A stretch of DNA of 64,000 nucleotides from Canna indica (lineage: Eukaryota; Streptophyta; Magnoliopsida; Zingiberales; Cannaceae). Below the pieces are notes generated by a model. The model worked only from the letters and a program-made list of their open reading frames with translations. It was not told the origin of the DNA and did no database searches. Where the stretch lies: the NCBI GenBank assembly GCA_034359265.1, contig CP136893.1, positions 25,242,001-25,306,000 of the forward strand, read 5' to 3'. The translations under genes and the position numbers were made by a program. This document shows positions 59,601 through 64,000 of the stretch, piece by piece (position 1 is the first letter of the stretch; each line of letters opens with the position of its first letter).

Positions 59601-60161
59601 GTCTGCGTGAAAGGGACAACCTATGTTGAATGTGATATGGATTTCTATGGACTAGTGGAAGAAGTGATAGAGTTGCACTACTTCGGCTTGAAATCAGTGT
59701 TCCTATTTAGATGTCATTGGTTCGATACAACAGAAAGGGGCATGAAAGTTCATCAAAAATACAAACTTGTTGAGGTTAATTACAAATCGAAATTGGCAGC
59801 AAATGAGCCATTTATATTGGCATCACAAGCCGAACAAGTATATTACGCGAAGTATCCGGCTCGAAATAAAGATAGAGCATATTGGCGTGTAGTCTGTAAG
59901 ACAAAAGGTAGAGGAAAAATTGATCCGATAGTAGGAGAAAATGATCCTCCTGGTTTCTATCAAGAAGATGATCTTCCTACTGTGGATCGTATTATTCCAA
60001 TACTCGAGGATGCAGACACAACGTCAATTCAATTAGAAGTTGAATATGCTGATGATGACGATCATGAAATTGAGGAAGCTGGAGATGAAGAAGATGACGA
60101 AGAGGAAGAAGAGGAAGAAGAAGAAGAATTCGAAGACTATTATTCAGATGATGAGGAATAA
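56691..60161 (+). CDS. CACTA (En/Spm) TNPD-type transposase, intact
   Basis: The enzyme that cuts and joins CACTA ends in the nucleus. The start chosen is the first ATG, 56691 (MSADRSWMYRRFDRG); the frame extends to 56670 only through TTG, and CACTA-1 also begins MSGDRS. Length 1156 codons with no break. Order: Transpos_assoc-like N-terminus (IRCPCRICSNGRF...LHLYTKGF, to about residue 85); variable linker; Transposase_21 with a CPVCQHPRY motif and LCTDGFNPFG (about residue 365), RPLIDELKTLW (about 420), HGRLSCPYC and LDVMHIEKNVFDN (about 585), holding probable D, D and E residues; DUF4218 (FRDLLPDNIWGPL, GGPVQYRWMYLFERY, about 700-830); DUF4216 (VECDMDFYGLVEEV, HWFDT, about 985-1080); and an acidic tail of Asp/Glu runs. 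The residue roles follow family knowledge, not a test here. Confidence 0.95.
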   Translation: MSADRSWMYRRFDRGALTNEFRLGVMYFLNFAYSNRNFVSMGDQIRCPCRICSNGRFLDRETVTLHLYTKGFTPRYFLWTCHGESREVGTSSNPVVQTYGESSSAGASSSSQCNPYRTMILDSLGGQFHLNDNVDRPVLQTSVLPDTTAVDITEVGAAVEIELPNKEAAEFYEMLKAADEPLYENCPKYTRFSAMTQLLNIKADCNISGVAYDRIAGLINGMLPTDNKFEPTFYKTKKLMRKLGLGYEKIHACQNNCILYYKENVQLDKCPVCQHPRYKEKKSVRQKNIPFKVLRYFPLTPRLQRLFMSEKTAPYMSWHARSHDDTVMTHPSDSEAWKYLDTCYPSFAMDTRNIRLGLCTDGFNPFGHSATPYSVWPVLLTVYNLPPSMCMKDEFIYLSMIIPGPKGPRKEIDIFLRPLIDELKTLWTEGAVTYDCHRKQNFNLKAAVLWTINDFPAYGMLSGWSTHGRLSCPYCMEHSKSISLQNGRKISFFDCHRRFLPVHHQYRRNRNKFTKGRVERDGPPPMLSGEQMLARVSALPDIVFGRNERVSGFGQTHNWVKKSIFWELPYWSSLLIRHNLDVMHIEKNVFDNIFNTVMDISGKTKDNVKARHDLKILCKRPELGLQEVNGRYLKPKALYVLNKQQIKDVCQWVKELRLPDGYASNLSRCVNVDDCKISGMKSHDCHVFMQRLLPIAFRDLLPDNIWGPLTELSMFFRSICANVLRVEDLSTLENNIVEIICKLEQFFPPAFFDSMEHLPIHLAYEARVGGPVQYRWMYLFERYMNRLKKKVKNTAAVEGSISESYIIQEISTFCSFYFESTVQTRFDRLPRNDDGGVRHSDGRLNIFCHSGRAFGSRPSRHLSDEEYHLAHLYVLLNCPEIEQFIEIFDIEMVQKYSIHNDQELETLRNRDFPSWIQTYSKDHRAEIDEKIFEFVSGPSRLVSCYSGYFVNGYKFHTVEYSSTKKTMNAGVCVKGTTYVECDMDFYGLVEEVIELHYFGLKSVFLFRCHWFDTTERGMKVHQKYKLVEVNYKSKLAANEPFILASQAEQVYYAKYPARNKDRAYWRVVCKTKGRGKIDPIVGENDPPGFYQEDDLPTVDRIIPILEDADTTSIQLEVEYADDDDHEIEEAGDEEDDEEEEEEEEEEFEDYYSDDEE

Positions 60162-60238
60162 TTGTAAAGTATATATATTTTATTAAATATATCTCTACTA
60201 TTTATACAATAATCTGATTATATGTCTGTTCGACAGAT

Positions 60239-61737
60239 ATGTCTGGTCGTGGTTATCGACGCAGGAGAGCTTCGGAGTCTCCGATCGGTGAGACTCCAGC
60301 ACTTACTCATACTGCTGATCCTCCTGTTGCTGATCCTCATGAGGATGATACTGTCGAGGCTAGTACATCCAGACGCAGGCGGCCACGCGGGCCGAACAGG
60401 TGGCAGCCTCCACCAGCCACAGAGTCACGTAGATTGATCAGCGTGATTGGGGAGCGGTAATATATCATGAATTATGAATCATTACAAATTCATTATATCA
60501 TAATATAATATTAAAATTTATTTTTGTTGTGCAGGTTCGAGCAAGAAGAAGTGTCGAGGAGCATTTCTTCTACTATTCGACGATACATGCACGGGGCATG
60601 GCCTACGTGGTCTCACGTGCCTAGCGAGCACGTCGACATGTTATGGCGCGAGTTTGAGGCACGTATTATTTTTTTTTTACATGCATGATGATATATTAAG
60701 AATTGGTACTGATATTATTATTTTGCAGGCTCGCTATACATGGGCCGAGGACCAGAGGTCCTTCATTTACGCTGCCTGGGAGTCTATTTCCCGGGCAAGG
60801 TACAACGGGCAGCTGGGGCAGGCTCGGTCCCGAGCGATGGCCCGAGCTGGGACCACTAACATCGCGGAGACTCGGGGATACGGCCCCAGTTGGATTACTC
60901 CGGATATATGGGACCAGCTCGTGGGGATATGGTCGACGGATCGATGGCAGGAGGTTTCTCAGAATGCGGCTAGAAATCGCATGTCGGGGGGAGCAGCGCG
61001 TCACACCGGCGGCTCTGTTGCATTTGCAGTGCACGCAAACCGTATGGTAAGTATATCGTTTAATTATATATTTTATTTGTTATTATGTGTACTAATTAAT
61101 GTATTTGTTTTGTAAATGTAGACGACGGTGTCGGATGACGGGACTGTCCAGCGACCCTCCCCGATGGCGGTGTTTGAGCGGACTCATCGTCGAGCACATG
61201 GGACGGGGGAGTACATCGACAACCGCGCTGCATACATTGTGGTAATTATATATTTGTTTAAATTATTCATTATATATTTATAATTTAAGTTTTATGATAA
61301 ATATTAAACAAAAAATCAAACTCGAGTAGGAGACGTACAGCCGGAGGGTGGTGCAGCGCGGGGGTACCCCCGAGGACTTTGACGCAGCATCGTGGGTCGA
61401 GGCCGCAGGTGGCTGGGATCATGGCCGCGTATATGGCTTTGCAGATAGTGGTCATGCGCGAGCCGTACTAGGGCCACTTGGGGCACCGACCCCTCCGGTC
61501 GCTGGTGAGCGGCCGTCCACCTCCAGATCCAGTTATGATCATAGTAATAGGATAAGGACACTAGAGGAGACGGTCGCGCGTCAGACTGAGTTGATGGAGC
61601 GCCAGAGTCAGACGATGGCGAATATAGAAGCTATGCTACGCAACTTGTCGGGTCATCCCGAAGCAGGCATCTCTTCGGCATCATCTAATCCATCATCCTC
61701 GAGTCAGTCCACGCCGGTGTACACTCAAGCACTCTAG
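60239..61737 (+). CDS. CACTA-4 TNPA-like protein, five exons
   Basis: Predicted partner that binds the subterminal repeats. Exons: 60239-60456, 60535-60658, 60729-61046, 61122-61241, 61330-61737, giving 395 codons. Phases agree throughout (intron 1 phase 2, the rest phase 0). Introns 1, 3 and 4 are GT-AG; intron 2 would use GAG/GCACGT, a GC-AG intron. Exon 1 encodes a basic start MSGRGYRRRRASES and RRRRPRGP. Exons 2-3 hold WSHVPSEHVDMLWREFE, YTWAEDQRSFIYAAWESISR and RYNGQLGQARSRAM, the Transposase_24 type core. Exon 5 ends in a short coiled coil (RIRTLEETVARQTELMERQ). A TAG at 61735-61737 cuts it 14 codons before the TGA (61777-61779) used by CACTA-3, a small truncation. It begins 78 bp after the TNPD stop; shared transcription with alternative splicing is known in En/Spm. 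Confidence 0.82.
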
Positions 61738-62094
61738 ACCCCGCCATATGATCCAGGCCATCCTCCATCGTCATCGTGAGATTTTGTTTATATTGACTTT
61801 GTTACTCAGATATTGAACTTGTTTAATTTATATTGACTATGTTATTGAGATGTTGATACTTCAATTTTACATTTGAATTGTGTTTATACTATCGTGGATA
61901 ATTATGAATATAAATATAATTGTTTTGATGTATATCTTGGTGTGTTTGTGATGTGTGAATGAATGTGTATGAGATGTTTGTGATGTGTGAATGAATGTGT
62001 GTATGAGGGTATGGGTGTGTGAGTTATGTATCAGATAAATGTATCAATGTATCAATGGAAATTTGAAATTTTCAAATTTTCTGGTTGCAGGTAT

Positions 62095-62457
62095 AGGTCA
62101 TCAGCAACGGCTTTCCCACGGGCGTCCGTGGGAAAGCCGTTGCTAAAAGTGTATCGAAAGCCGTTGCTGATGACCTACAGCAACGGCTTAGCGACGGAGT
62201 TTTACTAACGGTGTTGCTACGGACTCAGCGGCCATTGCTATTAATGGTATCAGCAACGGCTCCGGGTCTGTGGCAAAACCATTGCTGATAATATTTTTAG
62301 CGACGGCCCGAGCGGCCGTTGCTGAACCGTTGCTAAGTCATCAGCAACGCGACTTTCTCTCACGGCGCTATAGCAACGGCTCAGCCGTTGCTGATGCTCG
62401 TCAGCAACGGCTCAGCAACGGCATCAGCCGTTGCTGATGACCATTTTTCTAGTAGTG
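62095..62457. repeat. CACTA-4 right subterminal repeats and terminus
   Basis: About 20 copies of CAGCAACGGC/GCCGTTGCTG in both orientations, ending in the terminal repeat TTTTTCTAGTAGTG. It includes a perfect 19-bp-stem, 4-base-loop palindrome at 62103-62144. These are the expected TNPA binding units. Confidence 0.92.
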
Positions 62458-64000
62458 CCCGTAGCAACGCCGTTAGTAAAAGCTCGTTGCTATGTCGTTG
62501 CTGATGATGTGAACCTGGTAACGAAAAAAATTAAAATTTCAAATTTCCATTGATACATTGATACATTATCTGATACATAACTCACACACCCATAAACTCA
62601 TACACACATTCATTCACACATCACAAATACACCAAGATATATATCAAAACAATTATATTTATATTGATAATTATCCACAATAGTATAAAAACTATTCAAA
62701 TACAAAATTGAAGTATCAATATCCAAACAAAATAAATTAAATAAGTATAATATCTCAGTAACAAAGTCAATAAAAAAAAATCTCACGATGATGATGGAGG
62801 ATGACCTGGATCATTTGGCGGGGTCTGGAGTGCTTGAGTGTACACCGGCGTGGATTGACTCGAGGATGATGGATAAGATGATGCCGAAGAGATGCCTGCT
62901 TTGGGATGACCTGACAAGTTGCGTATCATAGCATGCATCTCCGCCATCATCTAACTCTGGAGCTCCATCATCTCAGTCTGACGTGCGACTGTCTCCTCTA
63001 GAGTCTTTATTCTGCTACTATGATCATAATTGGATCTGGAGGTGGACGGCCGCTCACCAGCGACCGGAGGGGTCGGTGCCCCATGTGGCCATAGTACGGC
63101 TCGCGCATGACCACTATCTGCAAAGCCATATACGCGGCCATGGTCCTAGCCACCTGCGGCCTCGACCCACGTTGTTGCGTCAAAGTCCTCGGGGGTGCCC
63201 CCGCGCTACACCACCGTCTGGCTATAGGTCTCCTACTCGAGTTTGATTTTTTGTTTAATATTTATCATAAAACTTAAATTATAAATATATAATGAATAAT
63301 TTAAATAAATATATAGTTACCATAATGAATGCAGCGCGGTTGTCGATGTACTCCCCCGTCCCATGTGCTCGACAGTGAGTCCGCTCAAACACCGCCATCG
63401 GGGAGGGTCGCTGGACAGTCCCATCATCCGACACCATCGTCTATATTTACAAAACAAATACATTAATTAGTACACATAGTAATAAATAAAATATATAATT
63501 AAAAGGTATACTTACCATACGGTTCGCGTGCACTGCAAAAGCAATAGAGCCGCCGGTGTGACGCGCTGCTTCCCCCGACATGCGATTTCTAGCCACATTC
63601 CTAGAAACCTCCTGCCATCGATCCGTCTACCATATTCCCACGAGTTGGTCCCATATATCCGGAGTAATCCAATCGGGCCGTATCCCCAGAGTCTCCGCGA
63701 TGTTAGTAGTCCCAACTCGTGCCATCGCCTGGGACCGGGCCTGCCCCAGCTGCCCGTTGTACCTTGCTCGGGAAATAGCCTCCCAGGCAGCATAAATGAA
63801 GGGCCTTTGGTCCTCAGCCCATGTATAGCGAGCCTGCAAAATAATAATATCAGTACCAATATTAATCATTATGAATGTAAAAAAAAAATAATACGTTCCT
63901 CAAACTCGCGCCATAACATGTCAACGTGCTCGCTAGGCACGTGAGACCACATAGGCCATGCCCCGTGCATGTATCGTCGAATAGTAGAAGAAATGCTCCT
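62458..64000 (-). mobile_element. CACTA-5, partial, close relative of CACTA-3
   Basis: Aligns from its first base with CACTA-3 51478 onward, in the same orientation and with very few differences, to the window end. It lacks the first ~200 bp, including the terminal repeat. CACTA-4's intact right end abuts it directly, so CACTA-4 probably inserted into CACTA-5, with the other half lost in the rearrangement on the left. Confidence 0.92.
62783..64000 (-). pseudogene. CACTA-5 TNPA-like gene, partial and broken
   Basis: Last exon about 63232-62783, then the exon around 63441-63322 (FERTHCRAHGTGEY type), the core exon 63835-63517 and the start of exon 2 upstream, cut by the window edge. Shares with CACTA-3 the GAG/GAACGT exon-2 end and a stop near 62955 in the last exon. 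The core exon is open (YTWAEDQRPFIYAAWEAISR). Inactive, but useful for comparison with the intact gene. Confidence 0.82.

Larger units (their letters stand above)
55503..62457 (+). mobile_element. CACTA-4, nearly complete, left terminus missing
   Basis: The right end is intact (subterminal CAGCAACGGC repeats then TTTTTCTAGTAGTG at 62457). The left side starts abruptly at AACGGGCGAGTGAGCCGTTGC, matching CACTA-3 about 225 bp inside its end, so the left terminal repeat is lost. In order: GC-rich leader (55540-55850), 26-bp minisatellite, long inverted repeat, intact TNPD-type gene, TNPA-like gene, right subterminal repeats. It cannot be cut out normally but may still express both proteins. Confidence 0.93.

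Noticed and set aside
60703..61050. 115-codon alternate frame over TNPA-like exon 3
   Set aside because: The other frame matches the relatives and joins its neighbouring exons in phase; this one does not.

Overview
The window is a transposable-element nest from a flowering-plant nuclear genome. Every recognisable protein belongs to a plant transposon family: Ty3/gypsy with a chromodomain-like tail, SIRE/Maximus-like Ty1/copia gag, L1-type LINE ORF1 (DUF4283 plus zinc knuckle), CACTA/En-Spm and PIF/Harbinger. I find no single-copy host gene, rRNA, tRNA or CRISPR. The species is not resolved from the sequence.

Layout. 1-9081: decayed Ty3/gypsy element, its 5' LTR cut by the window edge. 9082-23820: two minus-strand LINE ORF1 relics. 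The second is split into three pieces by an 8.7-kb gag-only LTR element (12104-20791, target duplication GGAAG), which itself holds a solo LTR, and by another solo LTR (21786-23224, duplication GACTT). 24297-24868: long-hairpin MITE. 24880-27258: AT-rich, unassigned. 27259-34721: CACTA-1, minus-oriented, decayed, both ends present (TTG duplication), with a nested truncated LTR. 35321-41353: CACTA-2 of the same family, truncated, holding a 3.2-kb solo LTR (TAATC duplication). 41354-42406 and 50016-50174: 3' end of a copia element, split by a 7.6-kb PIF/Harbinger element (42407-50012, TTA duplication). 50790-54746: long-terminal-inverted-repeat element split by CACTA-3 (51276-54004, TAA duplication). 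54747-55502: a second copy of the sequence at 49929-50685. 55503-62457: CACTA-4, plus strand. 62458-64000: CACTA-5, truncated on the left and running off the window.

The only apparently intact genes are in CACTA-4: a 1156-codon TNPD-type transposase and, behind it, a five-exon TNPA-like gene whose exon phases all agree. CACTA-4 has lost its left terminus, so it probably cannot move, but it could supply transposase to relatives such as CACTA-3, which keeps both ends and looks like a deletion derivative lacking TNPD.

Most interesting points: (1) a long inverted repeat just upstream of the TNPD start, conserved between two divergent CACTA families and resembling a small-RNA precursor; (2) a third gene, a GRF-type zinc-finger protein with a C-terminal membrane segment, inside the Harbinger element; (3) a gag-only LTR element related to SIRE; (4) a 26-bp minisatellite with a palindromic core at the same place in both CACTA families; (5) a 757-bp filler-like duplication joined to the broken end of CACTA-4.
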